Assembly (NCBI RefSeq): GCF_039537985.1
Contig: NZ_BAABBN010000007.1
Location: 1,178,001 to 1,242,000, forward strand
Direction: 5' to 3'
DNA length: 64,000 nucleotides
Source: Litoribacillus peritrichatus
GTDB lineage: Bacteria; Pseudomonadota; Gammaproteobacteria; Pseudomonadales; Litoribrevibacteraceae
Shown: positions 40,436 through 48,958 of the stretch, piece after piece
Position numbering within the stretch: the stretch's first letter is position 1
Layout of the letters: the number at the start of each line of letters is the position of its first letter
The notes under the pieces: generated by a model
Told to the model about the DNA's origin: nothing
Seen by the model: the letters and a program-made list of their open reading frames with translations, nothing else
Databases searched by the model: none
Made by a program: the position numbers and the translations under genes

Positions 40436-41421
40436 GTTCGACATTGCAGTGGCCAAATATCAGGATGCGCTGCCATTGTATCGAATAGCCGCCATCTTCA
40501 ATCGCTTAGACGTACATTTACCACGAAACACGCAAGCGCGCTGGATGATCCAATGCAGCCAGCTTCTGCAACCACTGTACAACCTAATGAATGATCGCTT
40601 AATGAGCAGCGGTTACATTCATATGGATGAGACCACCGTTCAAGTCCTGAAAGAACCAGATAAGCCACCGGAAAGTAAAAGTTATATGTGGGTACGTCGA
40701 ACCGGTGGCCCAGACAAACCCGTCATTTTATTTGATTACGCGCCCAGCCGGAAAGGCTTGGAGGTGGAACAACGCCTGCCTGATTATCAAGGGTATCTGC
40801 AAACCGACGATTACGCGGGTTACCACAAGACAGGCAAAGAAGATGGCATCGTGCATTTAGGGTGCTTCGCTCATGCACGCCGAAAATTTATTGAAGCGCA
40901 AAAAACCGCACCGAGTAAAAACGGCAAGCAGACCAAAGCGGATATGGCGATCACTATGATCAAAGTGCTGTATGTCATCGAAAAGTCCATCAAAGACAAA
41001 CCGGTTGATGAGCGTTATCGAATCCGCCAGGAAAAGAGTGTCCCTCAGCTGAAAAAAATCCGAGCCTGGCTGGATAAATCCATGGCTCAAACCTTGCCGA
41101 AAGGGAAAACAGGGCAAGCCCTCAGTTACCTGAATAACAACTGGGAAAAGCTGACGGTTTATACCGAAGACGGTCGACTGAATATTGATAATAATCCGGT
41201 CGAAAATGCCATCCGACCGTTCGCTATTGGCCGTAAAAACTGGATGTTCAGTAACTCGCAACAAGGCGCAAACGCCAGTGCCATGATGTACAGCATCATA
41301 GAAACGGCGAAAGCCAATAAGCTTGNNNNNNNNNNGCTGTGAAAAACTGAACGACTTTGAAAAATTACTGCCTTGGAATGTTGAACTTGAGGTGGTACCA
41401 GAGCCGACAGTTCAAAACTAG
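40436..41421 (+). pseudogene. IS66-family transposase TnpC, 5'-truncated
   Basis: From AVAKYQDALPLYR onward the frame matches the C-terminal two thirds of IS66 TnpC: YIHMDETTVQVL (catalytic Asp), LQTDDYAGY, HLGCFAHARRKF, and NPVENAIRPFAIGRKNW with the catalytic Glu. About 190 N-terminal residues and the tnpA/tnpB genes are missing. Ten N at 41326-41335 hide roughly 15 residues, after which LNDFEKLLPWNVEL and the stop at 41419-41421 follow. It cannot move by itself. Its right end cuts the WYL-domain gene. Confidence 0.88.
41326..41335. other. Scaffold gap (10 N)
   Basis: Ten N inside the IS66 remnant, a multicopy element that short reads cannot resolve. The frames on either side only agree if the true size differs from ten. 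Confidence 0.95.
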
Positions 41422-42223
41422 ATGTGGTTTGTTGATCGCTTACATTCCACTTACGCAATACATATCCTGCTACGGCAGCCCTTACTTGAACATTGAGAAC
41501 CCCATTTGCCATGGCGTATTCAGCTTCGATTGTTTCTGGGTGCTTAAGCCGTGGGTGTGGAACAATGTGCATTTCTACAATTCGGTTCCACTGGATGTCT
41601 GCATCCTTTAATTCTTCTTCACAAACGTCGCTTTGTGGTAATTCGTAGGGATTTTCAATTCGATTAATTACGAAATCAGAGAAGCGATTTTTAGCTCGAT
41701 CATATCCTCTAACATGCCAGCGCAAGCCATTATCGACCAATGCGAAAGGGACGATATCTCTTTCAGATAGGCCACTAGAAAGTGATCGGTAGACAATGCG
41801 AAGGGCTTGCTTGTTGTGAATAGCTCGAGTGATATGTGCCAAATTTTGTATGTGTGGAAAGTTTAATTGTGTCGGCGCTTCGCTGGTAACGATGGACTTC
41901 TGAGTGCCAACAAAATCGTCACCAAAGCCATGCAGTAATGCAGCGAGGGTTTGGCTGCCAGAGTATTCAAATAGTGGCGTAAAGCCTTCGCGCTGAATAT
42001 AGGTTTTGGCCTTAGTGTCGTATTCGATGTTTTTAGAAGCGAGATCTTTATATAAGGATAGGTCTCGTGAGGCGGCCGCTTCTTTTATACCAAAGCGCGA
42101 AACAAGATCATTGCGATTAACCGTACCTAAAAAGTAAAGTTTGAAGTCGATATGAAATAACCGTTCTCTTTGCGCCTGGCTTGTTGTAGCAAGCTGCTCT
42201 AGAACTGATTTATCGTGAGACAT
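41420..42223 (-). pseudogene. CapW/BrxR-type WYL transcriptional repressor, 3' end cut by IS66
   Basis: Codes for 268 residues before IS66 sequence. Residues 15-75 form a winged helix (QRERLFHIDFKLYFLGTVNRNDLVSRFGI, given here only as QRERL...RFGI), residues 135-215 the WYL ligand domain (ALRIVYRSLSSG), and residues 220-268 the start of the C-terminal dimer domain, which breaks off after RKWNVSD. This is the signature of CapW and BrxR, repressors of CBASS and BREX defence operons. About 20-30 residues are lost, so function is doubtful. The defence genes it once controlled are not next to it. Confidence 0.75.
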
Positions 42224-42693
42224 TAAGTAGCCTCCAAATCAGGAATGCCTGTTTGCTTCTCATGCTGTGAATAGTGCGTTTTCACTTTCGCTACTCTCTG
42301 CTTTTAACCTGTAAGGGCCGCTCTATAAATGCCACACCTTAATGCTGCGGGCTGAATATGGCTTGATACTACTATTAATGGTTACGTAGTGTTAAATGAT
42401 ATTCAGTGTGTGTCAATATGATAACCACAGTTAAATTGATATTGTTTGCTTATTCCCTTCAGCTCAACCAATTCACCCAACAAACCTTTTGATTAGTCCG
42501 ATAATAAGCTACTGATTTTAAAGGGTTCTCTGTTCTCTGGTCATGGACTTGGGCTGTTCGAGATGGGGAGAGGTGCAGAGAGTTTTCGGCAATTCAGAGA
42601 ATATTCGCCTTGGATAGTCTGAGATTAAGAATGGTGCGAAGTCCGTAAACCCTTGCCACATAAGGCCTGTAGCGCGGGGTGTAGGCAATAAAA
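42224..42693. other. Upstream region of the WYL gene
   Basis: About 470 bases without a gene. It holds direct repeats GTTAAATGATATT (42391-42403) and GTTAAATTGATATT (42430-42443) and a dyad (listed separately). The part from 42480 to 42690 shows nothing recognisable and may be eroded island DNA. Confidence 0.5.
42397..42421. promoter_or_regulatory. Candidate WYL-repressor operator
   Basis: TGATATT-N11-AATATGA imperfect dyad (one mismatch in seven), about 175 bases upstream of the WYL gene. CapW/BrxR proteins bind inverted repeats in front of their own operons; the assignment is by position only. Confidence 0.3.
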
Positions 42694-42719
42694 AAGGCCA
42701 ACCGAGAACGGTTGACCTT
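42694..42719 (-). terminator. Terminator of ssrA
   Basis: An 11-base-pair stem with one mismatch (42694-42704 with 42709-42719) and four-base loop; on the minus strand it ends in six T (complement of 42690-42695). It lies just beyond the tmRNA 3' end. Confidence 0.85.
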
Positions 42720-42724
42720 CGTTA

Positions 42725-42756
42725 TTTGGTGGAGATGGTGGGAGTCGAACCCACGT
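42725..42756 (-). repeat. Attachment site copy within intact ssrA
   Basis: The 3' end of the functional tmRNA gene (T-arm, acceptor strand, CCA), identical over 32 bases to 38460-38491. It marks the ssrA-proximal boundary of the island. Confidence 0.9.
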
Positions 42757-43087
42757 CCGCGAGCACTCTGCTCTCGGTACTACATGCTTAGTCACTTCTA
42801 TTTAATTAACCCGTACCGGCCCGAAGGACAGGGTGGCTGGGGCGAGCTTATTTAAATTGTCGGCCTAGACACATAAACATTGCTTTCGGCGTATTCTATG
42901 AAAGATGACACCAGTCGATGAAGCATAGACACTTAAAACATCGGTGGTGCTAGCGGGCTTAAGCCGCTAGAGCGTAGTTGTCTTCGTTTGCAACTATAAA
43001 AACGGTAAACGTTTATTTACGAGATCGTATACCCCTCTCGACATGCACCTTAAGTTTCGTCGCCAACGTCGAAGCCATGTCATCCCC
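42727..43087 (-). ncRNA. ssrA: tmRNA (10Sa RNA)
   Basis: A 361-base tmRNA. The 5' end GGGGAUGACAUGGCUUCGACG pairs through GGGGAUG with CAUCUCC near the 3' CCA. The tag frame (42959-42991) starts at a GCA resume codon and encodes ANEDNYALAA before UAA. The T-arm GGTTCGACTCC is intact. With SmpB it frees stalled ribosomes and marks the unfinished peptide for proteolysis. Its 3' end is the insertion target of the island on the left, and the gene has been restored after insertion. smpB lies 57 bases upstream on the same strand. Confidence 0.97.
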
Positions 43088-43099
43088 GTTGGTAGTTCT

Positions 43100-43127
43100 A
43101 TTATATGGCCGAAAAATATTAATCCAA
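43100..43127 (-). promoter_or_regulatory. ssrA promoter
   Basis: Minus strand TTGGAT (43122-43127), 16 bases, TATAAT (43100-43105), in the smpB-ssrA gap. The precursor would have a short leader removed by RNase P. Confidence 0.65.
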
Positions 43128-43144
43128 CTAAAAAATAGAATTAT

Positions 43145-43627
43145 TTATCCTGACTTCAAAACACGGTGTTTTTGTTTGTTCCAGTCGCGCTCTTTTTCGG
43201 CCGCACGTTTGTCGTGTTGCTTCTTGCCCGTCACAGTGGCAATTTCGGCTTTAACCTTGTTGGCTTTCCAATATAGCGCCAGGCAAACACAGGTGTGGCC
43301 TTCGTTCGCGGTATGGCGATGAAGTTTCGCAATTTCACGTTTGTTGAGCAGCAGCTTACGTTCTCTTCGCGGTTCAGCAATGACGTGTGTACAGGCTTGG
43401 ATCAGTGGTGTCATGTGCGCACCTACTAACCAAACTTCGCCATTTTTAATAATGACGTAAGAGTCGACCAGCTGTACTTTGCCTGCGCGTATGCTTTTTA
43501 CTTCCCATCCGAGAAGTGAAACACCCGCTTCAAATTTGTCATCGATGCTGTAATCGTGACGCGCTTTTTTGTTCAACGCGATTGTTGATGAGCCATTAGT
43601 CGGCTTTTTTTTCTTTTGTTTTCCCAT
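43145..43627 (-). CDS. smpB: SsrA-binding protein
   Basis: A 160-residue SmpB: basic N-terminus (MGKQKKKKP), OB-fold core with RHDYSIDDKFEAGVSLLGWEVKS abbreviated as DYSID...WEVKS, GEVWLVGAHM, and a basic C-terminal tail (WNKQKHRVLKSG) that enters the ribosomal mRNA channel. It binds tmRNA and is needed for all trans-translation. The ATG at 43627 is chosen over a TTG nine bases upstream for length. A TATAAT at 43636-43641 on this strand ends eight bases before the ATG and there is no ribosome site, so a leaderless transcript is possible. The gene precedes ssrA on the same strand. Confidence 0.95.
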   Translation of the reverse strand: MGKQKKKKPTNGSSTIALNKKARHDYSIDDKFEAGVSLLGWEVKSIRAGKVQLVDSYVIIKNGEVWLVGAHMTPLIQACTHVIAEPRRERKLLLNKREIAKLHRHTANEGHTCVCLALYWKANKVKAEIATVTGKKQHDKRAAEKERDWNKQKHRVLKSG

Positions 43628-43795
43628 AGCCCGCAATTATAGGGGGATTTTAATTTTTTTCCTATGGTTACAATCCGTTATTTGGGTTTATTCTTTAGTG
43701 TGGTTAGAATAGCTGCAAATTTTTTGGGGAAAGTGGGTTTTGAGATTAACTTCAGGCCCAAACGAGACGACATAATAAGTTCCTTTGGAGAGAAC

Positions 43796-45397
43796 ATGGC
43801 GAACAATAATCAGTCAGTGCATGGTATCTGGCGAAATCGTTGGATCTTTATCTTAGCTGCTACTGGCTCCGCAGTTGGTTTAGGTAATATTTGGAAGTTT
43901 CCGTACATCACGGGTGAGCACGGCGGTGGCGCTTTTGTGTTGATGTATTTGGCGTGTATTGCCTTGGTGGGCATTCCTGTCATGGTTGCCGAGGTTGCCA
44001 TGGGGCGTCGTGGTCGTCAAAGCCCTATCAATACTATGATTTCTTTGATCTCTGAGGCGAAAGCAGGGCCGGCCTGGAAAGCGATTGGTTGGATGGGCGC
44101 CCTGGCAGGTTTCTTAATCCTGTCGTTTTATTCTGTAATTGCTGGCTGGGCGTTGTCGTATGTGTTGAAGCTAGCAGCGGGGACCTTTGTGGGTGCTGAC
44201 CAAGCATTAGCCGGAGATCAGTTCAGCGATATGTTGGGTGATCCTAGCGGGTTAATGATGTGGCACACCATCTTCATGGTGTTGACGGCGGGCGTCATCA
44301 TGCGCGGTGTAAACAAAGGTATTGAGTCTGCGATTCAGGTGCTGATGCCGCTGTTGTTTGTTTTGCTATTAGTATTGATTGGTTATGCAGCGAAAAACGG
44401 CAACTTTGCAGAAGCCGTTCATTTCATGTTTGATGCCGATTTCTCTAAACTTTCTGCTGAATCTGTTTTGGTTGCTTTGGGCCACGCTTTCTTTACTCTG
44501 AGTTTGGGGATGGGGGCTATCATGGCGTATGGCGCATACATGCCGCGTCAGGCCTCAATTGGTACCACAGTGTTTGCGATTGCAGGTCTTGATACGCTCG
44601 TAGCGTTATTGGCTGGCTTGGCTATTTTCCCGATTGTATTTGCAAATGGCCTTGAGCCTTCGGCGGGCCCTGGGCTGCTGTTCGTGTCACTGCCGTTGGC
44701 GTTTGGCAACATGGCAGGTGGTCAGTTCTTTGGCGCGTTATTCTTTATTTTGGTTACGTTTGCTGCATGGAGTTCTGCAATTTCTTTGATTGAGCCAGCC
44801 ACTGCATGGGCGGTTGAACGTTTCAAAACGTCTCGAGTTAAAGCTACGATTGGTATTGCTTTTATTATCTGGTTCTTAGGAATCGGTACCGTTTTCTCGT
44901 TTAATGATTGGTCTGATTACGTATTTTTTGCGAAGACTCCAGATGGTATTGAATTATTTGCAGTTATGAGTGAGTTAAAAGCAATGTATCCTACGGCTGT
45001 TGATACTTTAAAAGGGTTAACTTTCTTTGATTTATTGGACTTTATTACTGCAAACATCATGTTGCCTTTGGGCGGTTTGTTGATTGCGTTATTCGTTGGT
45101 TTTGGTATGAAGTACCACCATGTTTACAATGAGATGCAAGTAAAAACACCGTTGTTCTTCAATATCTGGTACGTGGTTTTGCGTTTCATTACGCCAATCG
45201 CTATCGGCATTGTTTTCATTCAAGGGTTGTTGCCTGAGTGTTCTTTTGATTCAGAATTATTAGATGCTGATTCAGGTGTATGCAGTAACGCGCCGTATCT
45301 ACAGCCTCGATTGATTGGTGGTGTTATCATTGCCATCGTGTATGTAGGTATTATTGTTAAGTCTTTGAAAAAGCCTGCCCGAGGGTTGGCTGAGTAG
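43796..45397 (+). CDS. Sodium-dependent transporter, NSS/SNF family
   Basis: A 533-residue inner-membrane protein with about 12 helices. The NSS signature GSAVGLGNIWKFPY in helix 1 with unwound Gly residues and GGGAF next to it are the sodium and substrate site. Members move amino acids or related zwitterions with sodium. The substrate cannot be read from sequence. The start is the ATG at 43796 with TTGGAGAG upstream; a longer in-frame reading to 43664 adds 44 residues that are not part of the family. It is followed nine bases later by ratA, perhaps in one operon. Confidence 0.88.
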   Translation: MANNNQSVHGIWRNRWIFILAATGSAVGLGNIWKFPYITGEHGGGAFVLMYLACIALVGIPVMVAEVAMGRRGRQSPINTMISLISEAKAGPAWKAIGWMGALAGFLILSFYSVIAGWALSYVLKLAAGTFVGADQALAGDQFSDMLGDPSGLMMWHTIFMVLTAGVIMRGVNKGIESAIQVLMPLLFVLLLVLIGYAAKNGNFAEAVHFMFDADFSKLSAESVLVALGHAFFTLSLGMGAIMAYGAYMPRQASIGTTVFAIAGLDTLVALLAGLAIFPIVFANGLEPSAGPGLLFVSLPLAFGNMAGGQFFGALFFILVTFAAWSSAISLIEPATAWAVERFKTSRVKATIGIAFIIWFLGIGTVFSFNDWSDYVFFAKTPDGIELFAVMSELKAMYPTAVDTLKGLTFFDLLDFITANIMLPLGGLLIALFVGFGMKYHHVYNEMQVKTPLFFNIWYVVLRFITPIAIGIVFIQGLLPECSFDSELLDADSGVCSNAPYLQPRLIGGVIIAIVYVGIIVKSLKKPARGLAE

Positions 45398-45405
45398 TAA
45401 ATTAC

Positions 45406-45840
45406 ATGGCAGTTGTTGAAAGAAGCGCACTGGTGTTGCACAGTGCGCGCGAGATGTTTGATCTTGTGAATGATGTAAACAGTTACCCATCGTTTCTACC
45501 TTGGTGTGACGGTGTAGAGGTTCATTCCCAAACGGATGAAGAGGTCGTTGCAACCCTGAACATCAACAAGGCGGGGGTGAAGCAAAAATTCACTACCCGT
45601 AATCAGCTGATTGATGGTCACCGGATTGAGATGAGCTTGGTGGATGGGCCTTTTACCAGTTTGTCCGGTGCGTGGGGCTTCAAGGCATTAAATGAAACAG
45701 CGTGTAAGGTTTGTTTGGATCTTCATTTTGAAATGTCGGGTTCGTTAAAAAACCTGGCGGTAGGAAAAGTGTTTCAACAAGTTGCAAATGCCATGGTGGA
45801 TGCGTTTGTAAAGCAAGCAGGAGAGGTTTATGGCCGCTGA
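45406..45840 (+). CDS. ratA: RatA/COQ10-like START-domain protein
   Basis: A 144-residue SRPBCC/START-fold protein of the RatA (YfjG) and COQ10 group: SAREMFDLVNDVNSYPSFLPW near the N-terminus and a terminal helix NAMVDAFVKQAGEVYG. RatA in E. coli was reported to affect 70S assembly; the eukaryotic homologue binds ubiquinone, and the latter role may be the general one. The ATG is nine bases after the transporter stop with a weak ribosome site. It overlaps rnfH by 11 bases, the conserved ratA-rnfH pair. Confidence 0.88.
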   Translation: MAVVERSALVLHSAREMFDLVNDVNSYPSFLPWCDGVEVHSQTDEEVVATLNINKAGVKQKFTTRNQLIDGHRIEMSLVDGPFTSLSGAWGFKALNETACKVCLDLHFEMSGSLKNLAVGKVFQQVANAMVDAFVKQAGEVYGR

Positions 45841-46141
45841 AAAAATTCAAGTGGAAGTTGCTTATGCAACGCCCGAGTCTCAGGTAATCCTACCCGTGTT
45901 GGTGGAAGCGGGGTCTAGTTTGTTTGATGCTGTCGTCCATTCAGGCATTGTTCAACAGTTTCCTGAAATTGACCCTGAAGTCATTCCTATGGGGGTTTTT
46001 GGGAAGTCTGTTCGTAAACCCAAAGAGCAGGAAGTGCTGGAGGGTGAGCGTATTGAGTTGTATCGACCGTTGAAAATTGACCCTAAAGCAGCGAGAGCCA
46101 ACCGTGCGGCGAAGGCGAAAGCCAAGAAGGCACTGGATTGA
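45830..46141 (+). CDS. rnfH: RnfH family protein
   Basis: A 103-residue ubiquitin-like beta-grasp protein of the RnfH group (IQVEVAYATPESQVI start, GKSVRKPKEQEVL and GERIELYRPL). The function is unknown; it is nearly always next to ratA. The GGAGAGG site precedes the ATG at 45830, inside the end of ratA. The C-terminus is a Lys/Ala-rich basic tail. A terminator shared with the convergent bamE follows. Confidence 0.88.
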   Translation: MAAEKIQVEVAYATPESQVILPVLVEAGSSLFDAVVHSGIVQQFPEIDPEVIPMGVFGKSVRKPKEQEVLEGERIELYRPLKIDPKAARANRAAKAKAKKALD

Positions 46142-46160
46142 TTTTGTTGGTTGCGGCAAT

Positions 46161-46189
46161 AAAAAAGGAGCCTTAGAAGCTCCTTTTTT
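46161..46189. terminator. Bidirectional terminator between rnfH and bamE
   Basis: GGAGC/GCTCC stem extended by six A on the left and six T on the right, seven-base loop; works on both strands for two convergent genes. Confidence 0.88.
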
Positions 46190-46198
46190 ATTTTGGGA

Positions 46199-46537
46199 CT
46201 AAAATGCTTGTTGGGTAATGTCTTTCTTTTCGTAGTGAGTCATTAACCCGTCCTTGAAAAAGACTCTCACAGAATAGGCTACTCTATCACCATAGCCTGG
46301 CTTTTCGCTGTGATAGTAATCCCACTGGTTTGGGTGGAACGGGTCTTTTAGTACGGGAGTACCCAGAACGTATTGAACTTGTTTTTGGGTCATTCCTGGT
46401 TTTAAGAGTTCAAGGGATTCATCTTCAATGATGTTGCCTTGCTGAACGGTGATCTTATAAACATTGAGCGAAGAGCAACCTGGTAGTAAACTGATTGTCA
46501 TCGACAAAATGGGAATTAGTAGTAAAATCTTTCTCAT
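46199..46537 (-). CDS. bamE: Outer-membrane assembly lipoprotein BamE (OmlA/SmpA)
   Basis: A 112-residue lipoprotein: signal with lipobox LLPGC (Cys21), then the SmpA/OmlA domain with GNIIEDE, LKPGMTQKQVQYVLGTP and WDYYHSE. It is the small subunit of the BAM complex that inserts beta-barrel proteins. Divergent from fur with 74 bases between starts, as in Pseudomonas and relatives. Confidence 0.95.
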   Translation of the reverse strand: MRKILLLIPILSMTISLLPGCSSLNVYKITVQQGNIIEDESLELLKPGMTQKQVQYVLGTPVLKDPFHPNQWDYYHSEKPGYGDRVAYSVRVFFKDGLMTHYEKKDITQQAF

Positions 46538-46611
46538 TTTAATTTATACAGTAGCTTCAAAAAAGTTTAGGCTACCGATATTAACGATAGAACTCCGAGA
46601 TTACAAAGATT

Positions 46612-47016
46612 ATGGCATCTGAAAATAGTGAATTAAGAAAAGTTGGGCTGAAGGTTACTCTGCCAAGAGTAAAAATTCTTCAGATATTAGAAGGATCTGA
46701 TAGCCGACACATGAGCGCTGAAGACGTCTACAAGTCTTTGATCGAGGCGGGGGAAGATGTTGGACTGGCTACGGTCTACCGTGTGTTAACCCAGTTTGAG
46801 ACCGCAGGGTTGGTGGTTCGTCATAACTTTGATGGCGGTCATGCTGTTTTTGAGTTGGCGAAAGGAGAGCACCACGACCATATGGTGAACCTGGAGTCGG
46901 GTGAAGTTGTTGAGTTTTTTAATGAAGAGATTGAAAAGCTGCAGCATGAAATTGCCGAAAAGCACGGATTTGAATTAGTGGATCACAGCTTAGTGTTATA
47001 CGTTCGAAAAAAATAA
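46612..47016 (+). CDS. fur: Ferric uptake regulator Fur
   Basis: A 134-residue Fur protein: winged helix with GLKVTLPRVKILQIL and LATVYRVLTQFE, then the dimer domain with the metal site HHDHMV. In many Fur proteins this is followed by CxxC for structural zinc; here it reads NLES, and the whole protein has no cysteine. Loss of the Cys pair is known in some Pseudomonas-type Fur, so activity is expected. It represses iron-uptake genes when bound to ferrous iron. A strong terminator follows, separating it from the convergent recN. Confidence 0.95.
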   Translation: MASENSELRKVGLKVTLPRVKILQILEGSDSRHMSAEDVYKSLIEAGEDVGLATVYRVLTQFETAGLVVRHNFDGGHAVFELAKGEHHDHMVNLESGEVVEFFNEEIEKLQHEIAEKHGFELVDHSLVLYVRKK

Positions 47017-47030
47017 GTATGTGATGAATG

Positions 47031-47067
47031 AAAAAGGCCGTTGCAGGAAACTGTAACGGCCTTTTTT
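47031..47067. terminator. Terminator between fur and recN
   Basis: Long stem (47031-47046 with 47051-47067) around a GAAA tetraloop, one G-T pair, A-run left and six T right. Confidence 0.92.
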
Positions 47068-47102
47068 CGTTTGTAGGTGAAGGTGATTTGGCGGCAGTGG
47101 CG

Positions 47103-48776
47103 TTAAACAAGCATTTCTTCGGCCAGTTGCAAAGTTGCTTTTGTAAGTTGTTGGCCACCCATCATTCGCGCAATCTCTTTAATTCTGCCCTCTTTATTGA
47201 GTGGAATCATTTGAGTCTTGGTTGTGTTATTGGTGAGCGTTTTGGCTGCCTTTAAGTGGTTGTCGCCTTGTGCTGCAACTTGAGGTTGGTGGGTAACTGA
47301 AATCACTTGACCTGTTTTGCCTATGGTTTTGAGTAGGTCGCCAACAATTTCTGCGGTTGCACCACCGATGCCGACGTCCACTTCATCAAAAATTAACGTG
47401 GGTATTTGGCTTCTGGACGCATTCACTACCTGAATCGCGAGGCTGATTCTTGAAAGTTCACCGCCGGATGCAATTTTTGTGAGTGGTTGAAATGGCTGTC
47501 CGGGGTTTGAGCTGACTTGGAATTCAATCTGATCGAGCCCAAGTTGGCTGGCTTTAAGGTCGTTCAGTTTCTCGATGTGGGTGTTGAATTTACAGTGGCC
47601 CATCCCTAATCGCGTAAGTTGCTTCATGATCAGTTTGTTCAGTTCCTGTGCGGTTTTTGCGCGCAAATCACTGACGGTATTTGCCAGCAAGAAGTAGTTT
47701 TCTTTGTCTTTATCTTCTTGGTTTTGAAGGGTTTCTAAGGATAGGTTGGAATCGCTTAATGCCTCAAGGTCTTTTATGACTTGTTGGTGAATGGCTGGGA
47801 TTTCTTCGGGCTGGATTCTGTGTTTTCTGGCCAGGTCGTGAATGTCCGTGAGACGTTGATCCAGGTTGTGCAGATGCTCAGGGTTCACTTCCAGGGACTC
47901 GTGGTAGTGCTGTATTTCACTGGCGGCTTCTTCGATGTTGATCAGGGCTTGGTTATAAAGCTCCTGAGCTGAAGTGAGTGTCTCGTGCTGATCATTGATG
48001 TTGTCCGTCATGCTGCCAATCTGTCGGAGAAGATCGCGAGCACTGGTTGAGGCCGGCCCGCTTTCGCTGTTGGTAAGCTCCAGTACCTGGTAACTTTGGC
48101 GTTTTAGTTCTTCTGCTTGTGACAGTCTGTGATGTTCTTGTTCGATTTCTGCCAGTTCGCCTTCTTTGAGCGAGAGCTCGTCTAGCTCTTCCAACTGATA
48201 AGTAAGCAACTGCTTACGATCATTGATTTCTTCTTGTTGGCTGGCCAGTTGTTCGAGTTGTTGCTTACTGAGCTGCCATTTTTTATAACTGGCTTTCAGT
48301 TTTTCTATTTTATTGCCGTAAGTTCCGAAGCTGTCCAACATGTGAATATGGTTTTGGGGTTGCATCAATGATTGATGCGCATGTTGGCTGTGGATTTCAA
48401 GCAGTTGTTCGCCAAGGATTTTTAATTTGCTGATGGGGCAAGGGCGTCCGTTGATGTAGCCCCGTGAGCGACCCTCTTTGGTAATGACGCGTCGGATCAG
48501 GCAAAGGCCTTCTTCGTCATCCAGGTCTTCCTGGTGAAGCCAGTGCTGTACTTTGGGGAGTGTTTGAATGTCAAAACTGGCGGAAATTTCAGCTTTGTCG
48601 GAGCCATGTTTTACAACGCCTGCGTCGGCTCTGTCACCTGATGCCATGCAAAGTGCATCCAACATGATGGACTTGCCTGCGCCGGTTTCACCGGTGATGA
48701 CAGTTAATCCGTTATTGATCTGAAGCTCTATGTGGTCTGCGATGGCAAAGTTATGTACAGATAATTGTTGAAGCAT
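47103..48776 (-). CDS. recN: DNA repair protein RecN
   Basis: A 557-residue SMC-like ATPase: Walker A GETGAGKS near residue 31, two coiled-coil arms (residues 150-360) rich in Glu and Gln, then a signature SGGELSRISLA and Walker B TLIFDEVDVGIGG. It acts in double-strand break repair, holding DNA ends or sister chromatids together. It diverges from grpE, sharing a 182-base control region that holds SOS-like boxes on its side and a heat-shock promoter on the other. Confidence 0.96.
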   Translation of the reverse strand: MLQQLSVHNFAIADHIELQINNGLTVITGETGAGKSIMLDALCMASGDRADAGVVKHGSDKAEISASFDIQTLPKVQHWLHQEDLDDEEGLCLIRRVITKEGRSRGYINGRPCPISKLKILGEQLLEIHSQHAHQSLMQPQNHIHMLDSFGTYGNKIEKLKASYKKWQLSKQQLEQLASQQEEINDRKQLLTYQLEELDELSLKEGELAEIEQEHHRLSQAEELKRQSYQVLELTNSESGPASTSARDLLRQIGSMTDNINDQHETLTSAQELYNQALINIEEAASEIQHYHESLEVNPEHLHNLDQRLTDIHDLARKHRIQPEEIPAIHQQVIKDLEALSDSNLSLETLQNQEDKDKENYFLLANTVSDLRAKTAQELNKLIMKQLTRLGMGHCKFNTHIEKLNDLKASQLGLDQIEFQVSSNPGQPFQPLTKIASGGELSRISLAIQVVNASRSQIPTLIFDEVDVGIGGATAEIVGDLLKTIGKTGQVISVTHQPQVAAQGDNHLKAAKTLTNNTTKTQMIPLNKEGRIKEIARMMGGQQLTKATLQLAEEMLV

Positions 48777-48788
48777 GGGAATGTTCCG

Positions 48789-48820
48789 CTGTTTAAAAAT
48801 ACATGTGTTTATTTATACAG
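48789..48820 (-). promoter_or_regulatory. Candidate LexA (SOS) boxes upstream of recN
   Basis: Two abutting CTGT-N8-ACAG-like sites. Bases 48805-48820 on the minus strand read CTGT-N8-ACAC inside a TACTGTATA context; bases 48789-48804 on the plus strand read CTGT-N8-ACAT. Each has one mismatch in the eight core bases. recN is a classical SOS gene, which supports the call. Confidence 0.65.
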
Positions 48821-48871
48821 TAAAAATTCAAGAGCGCAAGTATCAGAAAGGAATTGTTTTGGTGTTTTTCC

Positions 48872-48899
48872 CTTGAATTTTATTTTTCAGACCTTATAT
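48872..48899 (+). promoter_or_regulatory. Sigma-32-type heat-shock promoter of grpE
   Basis: CTTGAA (48872-48877), 14-base spacer, CCTTATAT (48892-48899), matching the sigma-32 consensus CTTGAAA-N14-CCCCATNT at all -35 positions seen and 6/8 at the -10. It lies 60 bases before grpE. Confidence 0.75.
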
Positions 48900-48958
48900 A
48901 GCGTTTAATTCAATTTTTAACTTATAAATCGTACGGATTAACGTTTGGAGTTTTGTGT

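Larger units (their letters stand above)
38460..42756. mobile_element. Genomic island in the 3' end of ssrA
   Basis: Bounded by identical 32-base copies of the ssrA 3' end (38460-38491 and 42725-42756). Cargo: an ATPase/small-protein pair, IS66 remnant and truncated WYL regulator. It has no integrase of its own; the only remnant lies just beyond the left copy, so this segment is probably one of two or more tandem insertions, and accessory genes continue left to about 32 kb. Base composition is lower in GC (especially 38.5-40.4 kb) than the neighbouring core. Confidence 0.8.
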
